From UBA5336 sp038526245 (GTDB lineage: Bacteria > Pseudomonadota > Alphaproteobacteria > Caulobacterales > Hyphomonadaceae), in NCBI GenBank assembly GCA_038526245.1, contig JBCBGZ010000035.1, positions 1 to 27,064 on the forward strand: a stretch of DNA of 27,064 bases. The letters run 5' to 3'. The notes below the pieces were generated by a model that saw only the letters and a list, made by a program, of their open reading frames with translations, searched no databases and had not been told where the DNA came from. The number at the start of each line of letters is the position of its first letter. Positions within the stretch are counted from its first letter, which is position 1. This document shows, piece by piece, positions 14,994-23,589 of the stretch. A program made the translations under genes and the position numbers.

Positions 14994-16444
14994 GGTGTCG
15001 GGCTCCCACCGGTTTGTCCGGCGTTGGATGATGATCGTGACAGAGAAACTCCGTCAGGTCCCCCTCCGAGGGCAAGATAATACTGAATACGGTTCTGAGC
15101 GCGATTGGATCTTGCCGAAACAAGCGCCGCTTCTGCATTCAATCTGCGCGTCTGCGCATCGATCAGGTTGAAAATGGAGATCAGGCCGTTCTGATACTGT
15201 CGCAGCGCCAGATCCTCAGCGAAAGCGGACTCTTCCAGGGATCGCTTTTGCGCATCCTCCTGGATGGCCAGATAAGTGTCCGCCGCCAGCGCGTCTTCCA
15301 CCTCTTGCCACGCAACAAGTGTGACGGAGGCGTAGTTGGCCAGCGAAATCTCGATCCGCTCCAGAAAGGCATCGGCCCGCGCCTTCAACTGCCCGCCCGC
15401 ATAAAGCGGTTGAGTCAGTGATGCCAGCGCGCTCGCGGCGATGAAGCTCGGATCAAAGGTGTTGGCGAGATCATCGGTGTTGGTGCCAATATCTCCCGTG
15501 ATGCTGAGGCTTGGCAGCAGGGCGAGGCGTGCTTGCTCCGCGCGCAGGCCCGACTGGATCACGCGGGTTTCAGCAGCCGCAATGTCCGGACGCCGCGACA
15601 AAAGCAGAGTTGGGCTGGCAATCGCTTCAATATCAGACAGGCCGGGCAGGGTGGCCGGCGCCTCAATCTCCGCCGCAGGATAGCGCCCGAGCAGAACTTC
15701 AAGGCGCCGCGCCGATTCTTCCAGCGCCTGGGTGCGGGCTGCGATCTCCGCCTCTGCGCCAGCCAGCGCACTGCGCGCGAGGCGTACATCCAGCGCCGTG
15801 GAGAGGCCACGAGCGAACCGGCGCTCCGTCAGGTTTGCCGTGCGTTGGCGCGCTTCCAGCGTGGCCTGGGAAACATCCCTCAGCGCAACGGCAGCGTTCA
15901 GATTAATCCAGGCAATCGCCGTTTGGCTGGCAATAGATAGGCGGGCATTGGCCAGATCCGTTTCTGAAATGATCAGGTCGGCTTCGGTAATATCGACCCC
16001 GGCTGCCAGGCGCCCCCAGAGATCGGGTTCCCAACTGGCATTCAAGCCTAATCCATAGGACGGGTTTTCACTGCTGACGGCGTCACCATCCATGCCTTCG
16101 AAGACGCTGCGACGGTAACCTGTCGACACAGCGCCAGTTACGGTGGGCAACAGGCTTCCTCGCTGGGCACGGGCGTCGGCTGTTGCGGCGCGAACCGTAG
16201 CGAGCTGTGCGGCCAGAGAATAATTGTTTTCAAGCGCTTCATCCACCAGCGCCATCATGGTCGGATCATTGAAACCCGACAGCCAGTCGCCCTGTTCTGC
16301 TGTGCCGGCCACGCCTGCCGCAGCCCACGTGGCGGGGGCATTGGGGGCCACGGGCAATGGCTCGATTTCGCCCATGGTATAAGCATCGATGGACGCACAG
16401 CCCGTCAGCACGAGGGAACCGACCAAGAGGGATGAACGCTTCAT
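14990..16444 (-). CDS. Outer membrane efflux lipoprotein, TolC/OprM/NodT family
   Basis: 484 aa, first gene of the pump operon. Signal peptide with lipobox MKRSSLLVGSLVLTGC (Cys16 lipidated), so it is an OprM/NodT-like lipoprotein rather than TolC proper. Two OEP repeats are visible as long Ala/Arg/Gln-rich helices, e.g. LEARQRTANLTERRFARGLSTALDVRLARSAL and the second-half equivalent ESAFAEDLALRQYQNGLISIFNLIDAQTRRLNAEAALVSARSNRAQNRIQYYLALGGG. The TQPLYAGGQLKARADAF segment is typical. It overlaps the adaptor start by 4 bp. It probably forms a trimeric channel through the outer membrane. Confidence 0.94.
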   Translation of the reverse strand: MKRSSLLVGSLVLTGCASIDAYTMGEIEPLPVAPNAPATWAAAGVAGTAEQGDWLSGFNDPTMMALVDEALENNYSLAAQLATVRAATADARAQRGSLLPTVTGAVSTGYRRSVFEGMDGDAVSSENPSYGLGLNASWEPDLWGRLAAGVDITEADLIISETDLANARLSIASQTAIAWINLNAAVALRDVSQATLEARQRTANLTERRFARGLSTALDVRLARSALAGAEAEIAARTQALEESARRLEVLLGRYPAAEIEAPATLPGLSDIEAIASPTLLLSRRPDIAAAETRVIQSGLRAEQARLALLPSLSITGDIGTNTDDLANTFDPSFIAASALASLTQPLYAGGQLKARADAFLERIEISLANYASVTLVAWQEVEDALAADTYLAIQEDAQKRSLEESAFAEDLALRQYQNGLISIFNLIDAQTRRLNAEAALVSARSNRAQNRIQYYLALGGGPDGVSLSRSSSNAGQTGGSPTP

Positions 16445-16473
16445 ACGAGTTTTCCATTCTTCAATTCAAACTC

Positions 16474-16529
16474 GGCTTACGCCCGTCATGATTGACTGTC
16501 AACGAGGAATTATCGATTTTCAATAATTC
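16474..16529 (-). promoter_or_regulatory. Candidate promoter/operator of the RND operon
   Basis: On the minus strand a perfect TTGACA (16502-16497) is followed 17 nt later by a weak -10 (TAAGCC). The -35 lies within an 11-bp perfect palindrome TTGACTGTCAA (16492-16502), a plausible repressor site. Just upstream on the minus strand is an AT-rich inverted repeat GAATTAT-N9-ATAATTC (16507-16529), which could be a second operator or an UP-like element. No regulator gene of the TetR/MarR type is adjacent. Sequence elements are clear; function is inferred. Confidence 0.4.
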
Positions 16530-16638
16530 GGCGCCCGTTGGATTGAACCCGTTTCCCGCTGTCGTTTCAGGGCCACACAGACCGGTTGGAGTCTAAACAC
16601 ACACGGGCCTTTTGGGGCGGGCAGGGCTGGTGTAAGCG

Positions 16639-18269
16639 ATGTCCATGGCCACATCCAAGCCGCCTTCGCCACAGGGCGACTCACAAATGCCGGCACGCAG
16701 CACGCCGCGCATTCGCGATCTTGTGGTCATTGTTGCGATTTCCGCAGGGGTGTTCGCCCTTCTCGCCATTTCGGGCGCGCTCGGCTGGGTTGAGGCGATT
16801 ACGGCCACCGTTGTACTTTCGGCAGCTGCGCTGGCCTATTTTGCGGGCACATCACAGTCTCCCGAAGCCGCCGAAACGCGTGGTGAAGGGGCTTTGCCTG
16901 TCAGCAACGCGGTGCCCGCCGATCTCTCTGACATGCTCGAAGCTTTGCCCATTCCGGCACTTCATGTGGACATTGACCGCCGAATCCAGGCAGCAAATGG
17001 CGCCGCACAAGGGCTTCTGCGCATTCGGCCGGATCAGAAGAGTCTCGCAGCATCGGTCATTCGAAATCCGGCTCTCTTGGAATGCTTGGAGTCCGCGTTG
17101 TCGGAACAGCCGCGCCCCGGCCGGGTGGAGTTGCCGCTCGGTCCGGGAACGGACCAGTTGTGGCTCGCCCATGTCGCGCCCTTCCGCTCCGAAGCGGGCG
17201 GCGCATTGGTTGTTATGGAAGACCATACGGCCCTTCGCCGCGCGGAAAGGGCCAGGGCCGATTTCCTCGCCAATGCGAGCCATGAATTGCGAACGCCCCT
17301 GACATCCCTGGCTGGCTTTATCGAAACAATGCGCGGGCCAGCCAAGGACGATCCGGAAGCGTGGAATCATTTTCTGGACATCATGTTCAAGCAGACGGAG
17401 CGGATGAAGCGCCTGATCAAGGACCTCCTGTCGCTTTCGCGCATTGAATTCAGCGAACATAAGCCGCCCCAGACCGTCACGGATGTCGCAGACCTGCTGG
17501 TTCACGTGATGGCCTCCATGGCGCCCTTGGCGCAGGAGCGCGATATCAAGCTTGTCTCCTCATCGCCCGGAGAGGGGCTACGCGCTGTGGCAGACTCCGA
17601 TGAGATGACCCAGGTAGCCCAGAACCTCATCTCCAATGCTGTGAAGTACGGCGCTGAAGGCGATCAGGTCAGTGTATCCATCGGCGTGGAGAGATCCATG
17701 GAAGAAGCCCAGGCCAGGGCCGGACGCCAGTGGACCAGTGTAGGGCGTATCACCCTCCTGCAGCCGAGCTTTCGCGGGGACGGGCCCGGACTTTGGATGC
17801 GAGTCGAGGACACGGGGCCCGGTATTGATCGCCAGCACCTGCCCCGCCTCGGCCAACGCTTCTACCGCGNNNNNNNNNNNNNNNNNNNNNNNNNNNNNNN
17901 NNNNNNNNNNNNNNNNNNNNNNNNNNNNNNNNNNNNNNNNNNNNNNNNNNNNNNNNNNNNNNNNNNNNNGGGCCCGGTATTGATCGCCAGCACCTGCCCC
18001 GCCTCGGCCAACGCTTCTACCGCGTCGACGAAAGCCGTGGCGGTGAAGTTTCGGGCACGGGACTGGGCCTTGCCATCGTGAAACACATTCTGGCGCGCCA
18101 CCGAGGCGGGTTTATCGTTGAGAGTGAGCCAGGTCGCGGGTCTGCGTTTGGCGTGTGGTTCCCGGCCCTCGAGTACACGGCGCTTGAACGCACAGCCCAA
18201 GAGCCAGAGGCGGCGCAAACGGCGGCCCCTATGCAAGTTCCCGATGATGGTTTAGCCAAACTCCTCTGA
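16639..18269 (+). CDS. phoR: PhoR-like sensor histidine kinase, split by an assembly gap
   Basis: The frame runs from ATG 16639 to 17869, meets 100 Ns, and continues in another frame from 17970 to the TGA at 18267-18269. The 55 bp at 17815-17869 and 17970-18024 are identical; merging them gives one 1476-nt frame (491 aa). Two N-terminal helices (~27-47 and 52-70) lead to a PAS-like region (~95-195), the HisKA domain with HELRTPLTSLAGFIETM (phospho-acceptor His215), then the ATPase domain: N box NLISNAVKYG, G1 DTGPGID, F box QRFYR, G2 GTGLGLAIVKHI. The sequence closely resembles alphaproteobacterial PhoR, the phosphate-starvation kinase paired with PhoB, but no phoB, pst or phoU lies in the window. 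The short Pro/Ala C-terminal tail is unremarkable. The function name is by similarity. Confidence 0.88.
17815..17869. repeat. 55-bp direct duplicate, copy 1 (left contig end)
   Basis: Identical to 17970-18024 and ends exactly at the N run. It encodes the ATPase segment from GPGIDRQHLPRLGQRFYR. Best explained as overlapping contig ends that were not merged. Confidence 0.95.
17870..17969. other. Assembly gap of exactly 100 N
   Basis: A run of exactly 100 Ns, the conventional length for a gap of unknown size. Flanked by a 55-bp exact direct repeat, so the real gap is probably negative (the contigs overlap). Confidence 0.98.
17970..18024. repeat. 55-bp direct duplicate, copy 2 (right contig end)
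   Basis: Identical to 17815-17869 and begins exactly at the end of the N run. The kinase continues from here in frame with VDESRGGEVSGTGLGLAIVKH. Confidence 0.95.
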
Positions 18270-18304
18270 ACAAAGCGGGATTTGGCCTGCTGAAAGGGTG
18301 CGAG

Positions 18305-19861
18305 ATGGCTGTGTTGCGTTGGGTGAGTGTTCTGGTTCTGGGATTGGTGATCGGCCTCGCGGCCGTCGCAGACGACCATGGCGGGGCGTCCAAACCCGTT
18401 GACGTGCCTCCGCCTTACGTCCTGACCAAATCCGACAGTCTCAGTGTAGGTGGGCGCAACGTGTCTTACCGCGTCACGGCTGGCGAGACCTATCTGCGCT
18501 CCGACAGTGGTGAGCCTACCGCGTCAATCTTCTCGATTTCCTATGTCGAGGACGGGTTGGACGATCCTGCAGAGCGACCCGTTGTCTTTATCTTCAATGG
18601 CGGTCCGGGCTCTGCTTCGGTTTGGCTCCACATGGGGGCCTGGGGCCCGCGCCGTGTCGTGACACCGCCTGACGCAACGGGGGCGGGCGCCGCGCCCTAC
18701 ACGGTGGTCGACAATGAGCATTCGCTGCTGGATGTGGCCGACATGGTGTTCATTGACCCGGTCGGCACCGGGTATTCCCGCGAACTGGGCAATACTGACG
18801 CCAAGGAATTCTATGGCGTGAACGAAGATGCCGAGAGCGTCGCCGAATTCATCCGCATATGGTTGACCCGCAATGGCCGCTGGCAGAGCCCCAAATACCT
18901 TGCAGGCGAAAGCTATGGCACGACGCGAGCCGCGGCAGTATCCGAGAAGTTGCAGGGTGGCTGGAACGGCATCGCCCTGAACGGCGTAATCCTTGTCTCG
19001 GCCATTCTGGACTTCCAGACCGCACGTTTCGCGTCTGGTAATGATACGCCGCACATCGCCTTTTTCCCGACCATGGCTGCAACCGCCTGGTATCACGACC
19101 AGGTGGACAAGGAGCGCTGGGGCGGGGACTTCGACGCGTTCATCGAGGAGACGCGCACCTTTGCGACCTACACGCTGCCTTCAGCGCTGATCCGCGGAAA
19201 CCTGATGACGCCTGAAGAGAAAACGATGATGGCGGAGCAGATGGCGGGATATCTCGGCGTTTCTGCAGATTGGATCGAGGATGCCAACCTGCGTGTCGAG
19301 GCCACTCACTTTCGCAAGGAACTCTTGCGCGATGAGGACCTCACCGTGGGGCGGTTCGACAGCCGATACACCGGGATTGATAGTGACAGCGTGGGCGATA
19401 GCCCGCAGAATGACCCGTCCGGCTATGGCATGGACATCGCCTATACGGCGGCGGTGAATGACTATCTTACCCGGGAACTCGGGATTGATTTCCGTGCGCC
19501 TGAAGACGGCGATACGGGCCGGGCCGAACCCCTCGACCGTCGCTATAAGATCCTCACGGGCGAACCCGGGCGCAACTGGAACTGGAGCGTGAATGGGCGC
19601 GGTTGGCCTGCCTATGTGAACGTGACGCCATGGCTCGGCAAATCCATGCGCGAAAACCCCGACTACCGCGTTCTGCTGGCATCTGGCTGGTACGACCTCG
19701 CGACGCCATTCTTTGGCGCTGAGATGTCTTTGATGAAGAACGGCGTTGTGCCCGACCGGATTGATTATACGTACTATCCAGCCGGCCACATGATGTATCT
19801 CATCGAGGAAGAGGCGAAAAACCTGTCTGACGATGTGAGGATCTTCATCCGTGACGAATAA
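18305..19861 (+). CDS. S10 family serine carboxypeptidase-like peptidase, secreted
   Basis: 518 aa. An exported serine peptidase of the alpha/beta-hydrolase S10 clan, probably periplasmic. Sec signal MAVLRWVSVLVLGLVIGLAAVA with likely cleavage before DDHGG. Oxyanion/N-terminal motif FIFNGGPGSASVWLHMGAWGPRRV. Nucleophile Ser203 in GESYGTTRA, acid Asp464 in ASGWYDLATPF, His495 in PAGHMMYL, all in the right order. The middle (~270-400) is the variable cap region. It follows the kinase gene by only 35 bp on the same strand, with AAAGGG before the ATG, so it may be co-transcribed. A weak 5-bp hairpin AAGCC/GGCTT (19860-19874) followed by TTCTT sits at the stop and could be a poor terminator. Substrate unknown. 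Confidence 0.93.
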   Translation: MAVLRWVSVLVLGLVIGLAAVADDHGGASKPVDVPPPYVLTKSDSLSVGGRNVSYRVTAGETYLRSDSGEPTASIFSISYVEDGLDDPAERPVVFIFNGGPGSASVWLHMGAWGPRRVVTPPDATGAGAAPYTVVDNEHSLLDVADMVFIDPVGTGYSRELGNTDAKEFYGVNEDAESVAEFIRIWLTRNGRWQSPKYLAGESYGTTRAAAVSEKLQGGWNGIALNGVILVSAILDFQTARFASGNDTPHIAFFPTMAATAWYHDQVDKERWGGDFDAFIEETRTFATYTLPSALIRGNLMTPEEKTMMAEQMAGYLGVSADWIEDANLRVEATHFRKELLRDEDLTVGRFDSRYTGIDSDSVGDSPQNDPSGYGMDIAYTAAVNDYLTRELGIDFRAPEDGDTGRAEPLDRRYKILTGEPGRNWNWSVNGRGWPAYVNVTPWLGKSMRENPDYRVLLASGWYDLATPFFGAEMSLMKNGVVPDRIDYTYYPAGHMMYLIEEEAKNLSDDVRIFIRDE

Positions 19862-20021
19862 GCCACGCCGGCTTTCTTAACCTTTTGAAAACCAATAGAC
19901 TTCCAGAGTGATTTCACAGCCTGTGGAATTCTCTGGGCGCACGCGTTCGCGCGAAGTCCGCAAATGTTCGTGATCTTTTCAGGATGCTGATCATCCCTGT
20001 ACGGTCTTTCGGTCTGATTTG

Positions 20022-20056
20022 CCCATTGGCTCCCATGCTGTCCCATGTTAGCCCAT
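20022..20056 (-). promoter_or_regulatory. MraZ operator: four ATGGG boxes at 10-bp spacing
   Basis: CCCAT occurs at 20022, 20032, 20042 and 20052, i.e. four copies with 5-nt spacers and exact 10-bp periodicity, so all lie on one face of the helix. Read on the minus strand these are ATGGG repeats. MraZ is known to bind TGGGN repeats separated by 5 nt upstream of its own gene. The array ends 47 nt before the mraZ start. The pattern is seen directly and the assignment fits the family closely. Confidence 0.85.
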
Positions 20057-20103
20057 ACAGAAGTAGGGTTTTTCCAAACGGCTGATGTGAAAAGGGCGGG
20101 ACA

Positions 20104-20604
20104 GTGTTCGTCTCCACCTATGAAAGTGCGATTGATGCGAAGGGCCGCGTAAGCGTGCCTGCGCCCTTTCGTTCGGCCCTGGGTGGCGGCTCGCGCATTT
20201 TCCTTTGGCCAGCGCTCGACGGATCGAAGTGTCTTGAAGGTGGGGGCGAGGAATTGATGGCCATGTACCGTCAGACGATTTCCCGCCTGCCGCCCCAGTC
20301 GCGCCAGAGAAAGGCGCTGACCCTCGCCATCATGTCCCGCACAGCGGATTTGAAGATGGATGATCCCGGGCGGATCAAGATCCCGGAGGAGCTGCTCGCC
20401 AGCGTCGGGATCACTGACAAGATGGTCTTTGTGGGCGCCTTGGAGAGTTTCCAGATCTGGAGCCCTGAGGCCTATGCGGACTACGAGGCCGAAATGGCCG
20501 AAGCGGTGAATGATCCCGATGTGATCAATGCTCTGGCTGCCCCGTACGATGCGACCATCGCAGCGGGCGGCGTGCCAGGCCTTATGGTGGCGGGAGACGA
20601 ATAG
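20104..20604 (+). CDS. mraZ: Transcriptional regulator MraZ
   Basis: 166 aa, first gene of the dcw cluster. An AbrB/SpoVT-like DNA-binding protein that forms rings and represses the mra promoter. Two swapped-hairpin repeats are visible: FVSTYESAIDAKGRVSVPAPFRSAL (2-26) and the second around TADLKMDDPGRIKIPEELLASVGI (~81-104). Both carry the characteristic D-x-(K/P)GR-(V/I) core. The start is GTG at 20104, supported by conserved residues immediately after it and by AAAGGGCGGG upstream. Its operator lies at 20022-20056. The rsmH start follows after 5 bp. Confidence 0.95.
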   Translation: MFVSTYESAIDAKGRVSVPAPFRSALGGGSRIFLWPALDGSKCLEGGGEELMAMYRQTISRLPPQSRQRKALTLAIMSRTADLKMDDPGRIKIPEELLASVGITDKMVFVGALESFQIWSPEAYADYEAEMAEAVNDPDVINALAAPYDATIAAGGVPGLMVAGDE

Positions 20605-20609
20605 GCACC

Positions 20610-21602
20610 ATGGCGCATGTTCCCGTTCTCCTGAATGAAGTGATCCGCTTCCTCGCCCCGGTGGATGGCGAGGTCTACCTCGATGGCACCTTTGGCGGTG
20701 GTGGCTATGCCGGGGCCATTCTGGATGTCGCCAAGTGTACGCTGCTCGGTGTTGACCGGGACCTGGGCGCCATTGCCCGCGCCGAGCTTATGGCGGAGAA
20801 GCGCCCGGGCTTGGTTCCCCTGCTGGGCCGGTTTGGTGACCTTGATGAACTTGCGGCCTCAGCGGGAAATACCGCGCTGGATGGCGTTGTGCTGGATCTC
20901 GGTGTGTCGTCCTTTCAGATTGATGAGCCGGAGCGCGGCTTTTCCTTCCAGAAAGACGGGCCACTGGACATGCGCATGGGGCGGTCCGGACCCAGCGCTG
21001 CTGATGTCGTGAACACGCTGGCGGAGGCAGACCTCGCCAACCTGATTTTCCGGCTGGGTGATGAGCGAGCCTCGCGGCGAATTGCCAAGGCTATCGTCGC
21101 GCGCCGCGCCGTCACCCCGTTTGAGGCGACGATGGATCTTGCCGAATGCATCAGCGACGCCGTGGGCGGACGCAAGGGCTCGCGCACCCACCCGGCCACC
21201 AAGGCGTTCCAAGCCATTCGCATATACGTGAATGACGAGTTGGGCGAGCTTGCCCGGGCGCTGGTCGCGGCGGAGCGGATTCTGAAGCCTGGCGGGCGAC
21301 TTGTGATCGTCACGTTCCACTCTCTCGAAGATCGAATGGTGAAGCACTTTTTCCGCCAGCGCATCGGCGGGCTGGGGGCGGGTTCTCGCCATGTGCCGGG
21401 CCTCGCGCCGCAAACCGAGGCGAGCTTCGAGCTCATCACACGCAAGGCGGTTGAGCCGAGCGAAGACGAATGTGCGACCAACCCGCGGGCAAGGTCGTCG
21501 CGGCTTCGTGCGGTGCGGCGAACGCAGGCGCCGGCCTGGCAAGATGCTCCTGCAGCCACCTTCGATCTCCCGCCCCTAAGTCGATTGGAGCGCGCGTCAT
21601 GA
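20610..21602 (+). CDS. rsmH: 16S rRNA (cytosine-1402-N4)-methyltransferase
   Basis: 330 aa (MraW/RsmH), cytoplasmic, SAM-dependent. It methylates C1402 of 16S rRNA in the decoding centre together with RsmI. The start HVPVLLNEVI is canonical. The SAM-binding motif is DGTFGGGGYAGAIL (22-35), followed by VVLDLGVSSFQIDEPERGFSFQKDGPLDMRM, SRTHPATKAFQAIRIYVNDELGEL and LVIVTFHSLEDRMVKHFF, all family signatures. Its TGA overlaps the ftsL ATG (ATGA). Confidence 0.97.
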   Translation: MAHVPVLLNEVIRFLAPVDGEVYLDGTFGGGGYAGAILDVAKCTLLGVDRDLGAIARAELMAEKRPGLVPLLGRFGDLDELAASAGNTALDGVVLDLGVSSFQIDEPERGFSFQKDGPLDMRMGRSGPSAADVVNTLAEADLANLIFRLGDERASRRIAKAIVARRAVTPFEATMDLAECISDAVGGRKGSRTHPATKAFQAIRIYVNDELGELARALVAAERILKPGGRLVIVTFHSLEDRMVKHFFRQRIGGLGAGSRHVPGLAPQTEASFELITRKAVEPSEDECATNPRARSSRLRAVRRTQAPAWQDAPAATFDLPPLSRLERAS

Positions 21603-21913
21603 GCAAGACCGCTTTTGCCTTCGGCCTCGCCATCGTGGCCCTGCTAATCGTTGCCCTCTACCGGGCAAAATATGGCGCCACTGAAGCCCGCGCAGAAATA
21701 GCGCAACTTAACGAGCAGATCGCCGACGCCGAGGAGCGCCTGGCACTGCTGGAAACAGACCTGTCGCACATGATCCGGCGGGAATGGATTGAGGAATATG
21801 CCCGCCGAGAACTTGGGATGGGGCCGCCCCGTGCGGACCAGTTTGTCTACACCCACGAGCTCGATGACCGTCTCGGATCTGTAGACGGTGTGGGCGGGGA
21901 GGTTGCGCAATGA
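21599..21913 (+). CDS. ftsL: Cell division protein FtsL
   Basis: 104 aa bitopic membrane protein. It joins FtsB/FtsQ in the divisome and activates FtsWI. One N-terminal transmembrane helix (~4-21, TAFAFGLAIVALLIVALY), then a heptad-like coiled coil (~27-62, ARAEIAQLNEQIADAEERLALLETDLSHM) and the conserved C-terminal IEEYARRELGM segment. Identity rests on size, topology and position between rsmH and ftsI, because FtsL sequence is poorly conserved. It overlaps both neighbours by 4 bp (ATGA at each junction). Confidence 0.9.
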   Translation: MSKTAFAFGLAIVALLIVALYRAKYGATEARAEIAQLNEQIADAEERLALLETDLSHMIRREWIEEYARRELGMGPPRADQFVYTHELDDRLGSVDGVGGEVAQ

Positions 21914-23589
21914 GTGGAGTGTCGGCCTTCTGGACTGCTGATCGGGCCGCAGGCGCCCGTGTACGCGCGGTGTCCGTACTCATGTCGGTCCTTTTTGTCG
22001 CTGTCGCGCTGAAGGGCGGAGCACTCGCCTTGCAGCCCGCTGGAGACAGGGCGGGGGTCTCCAGCGTATTTGCGGAAGCGCCCCACCGTGCGGATATTCT
22101 GGACCGTAATGGTGAGCTGCTGGCCACCTCGGTGACGGTCTATTCCTTGTTTGCCGATCCGCGCGCGATCTGGGATGCGCAGGACGTCGCCGATCAACTC
22201 TCTACCGTCTTCGATGATCTGGATGTCACTGCACTGGAAGCCCGTTTGGGCAACCGTGATCGCGCCTTTGTGTGGGTGCGCCGGGGACTGACCCCTCGCC
22301 AGCGCCAGGCGGTGTTTGATCTCGGGCTTGAAGGTCTCGGGTTTCGTGAAGAGCGCCGCCGAGCCTATCCGCGCGGCACGCTGGCTGGCCATGTGCTCGG
22401 CTACACCGGGGTCGATGGGAATGGTCTTGGAGGCGTTGAACTGGCCATGGATGAGCGTCTCGCGCAATCGGATGAACCGCTCACTCTGACACTCGATTCC
22501 GGGTTGCAATTCGTTCTGGAGGCTGAGTTGAATGCGGCCGCGCTGGAACATGATGTCGAAGGTGGCGCGGGCGTTCTGATTGAGGCTGACACGGGCGATG
22601 TGCTTGCGATGGCCAGTTGGCCGCCAATCAACCCCAATCGCGCTGGTGGGCTTGCCAGCGATGATCCTGCCCGGTTGGACCGGGCTGCGCGCGCCGTTTT
22701 TGAGCTTGGCTCGGTTTACAAGCCGCTGACCGTGGCCCTGGCCCTCGACTCCGGTGCCCTGAATTTGGACGAGACCTTTGATGTCAGCGAGCCGATCGAG
22801 ATCCGCGGCCGCCAGATCTCCGATGATCATCCGATCCGCGGTGGCCAGGCGAGCGTGACGACCGTGGTGTCTGAGAGTTCCAATATCGGGACTGTGAGAA
22901 TTGCCGAACGGGTCGGACCGCGCCGCTTGAGCGCATTCTATGAGAGTCTTGGTTTATTTGACCGCGCGCCGGTTGAGGTTGCGGGCAGTGCAGCGCCGCT
23001 CCTGCCGGCCGAGTGGGATAATCTGTCGATGGCGACCGCCAGCTATGGCCACGGAATCGCTGTCAGTCCGCTGGCGTTCACCGCCGCCTTCGCCAGTTTC
23101 GCCAATGGTGGGGAATGGGTCGCGCCCGGCCTCGTGCCTGCCTCGCCTGAGGGGCGTGCGCGCCACCGCGTCATGGCCGCGCCGACGGCTGAAGTGGTTG
23201 GTGCCATGCTGCGCTTTGCAGTGGTGGATGGCACGGGGGCGAACGCTGAGGTCGCGGGCTACCGCGTTGCCGGGAAAACCGGGACGGCAGAAAAGCCCGT
23301 GGCTGGCGGATATTCAGAGACAGACAATATTTCCAGCTTTGCTGCAATCTTCCCTGCGGACCGCCCTGAATATGCCCTACTGATTGTCCTCGATACGCCA
23401 AAGGTCTCCGATGAGCGAGAGGCCGACGGAGTGGTGACGGGTACAACGGCCGCCTATAACGCCGCACCAACGGCGGGACGGGTGATTGAGCGCATTGCGC
23501 CGCTTTTGGGTATCACGCCGCGGTTCGACGAAGCCGCGCGTGACAGCGTGCCGACCTACTCCGTGTCTGAGACAAGGAGTACGCTGTGA
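21910..23589 (+). CDS. ftsI: Peptidoglycan transpeptidase FtsI (PBP3)
   Basis: 559 aa class B penicillin-binding protein that crosslinks septal peptidoglycan with FtsW. Cytoplasmic N-terminus, a single transmembrane helix (~20-41), and the pedestal domain beginning at HRADILDRNGELLATSV (59-75). The transpeptidase domain has Ser268-x-x-Lys271 (SVYK), SSN (323-325) and KTG (456-458). The active-site context FELGSVYK, rather than the commoner EPGSTFK, still keeps the catalytic Ser and Lys. No PASTA repeats. The stop overlaps the murE GTG start (GTGA). Confidence 0.96.
   Translation: MSGVSAFWTADRAAGARVRAVSVLMSVLFVAVALKGGALALQPAGDRAGVSSVFAEAPHRADILDRNGELLATSVTVYSLFADPRAIWDAQDVADQLSTVFDDLDVTALEARLGNRDRAFVWVRRGLTPRQRQAVFDLGLEGLGFREERRRAYPRGTLAGHVLGYTGVDGNGLGGVELAMDERLAQSDEPLTLTLDSGLQFVLEAELNAAALEHDVEGGAGVLIEADTGDVLAMASWPPINPNRAGGLASDDPARLDRAARAVFELGSVYKPLTVALALDSGALNLDETFDVSEPIEIRGRQISDDHPIRGGQASVTTVVSESSNIGTVRIAERVGPRRLSAFYESLGLFDRAPVEVAGSAAPLLPAEWDNLSMATASYGHGIAVSPLAFTAAFASFANGGEWVAPGLVPASPEGRARHRVMAAPTAEVVGAMLRFAVVDGTGANAEVAGYRVAGKTGTAEKPVAGGYSETDNISSFAAIFPADRPEYALLIVLDTPKVSDEREADGVVTGTTAAYNAAPTAGRVIERIAPLLGITPRFDEAARDSVPTYSVSETRSTL

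Noticed and set aside
2630..16502. A common operator shared by the marR region and the RND promoter (TTGAT-AAT-GTCAA versus TTGAC-T-GTCAA)
   Set aside because: Half-sites are similar but the spacing differs by 2 bp, and TTGAC is also a -35 sequence, so the resemblance may be chance.
17970..18081. Continuation of the kinase in its original frame through the Ns to a stop at 18081
   Set aside because: The frame after the gap gives unrelated sequence. The true continuation is in the frame that repeats GPGIDRQHLPRLGQRFYR and goes on to GTGLGLAIVKH.
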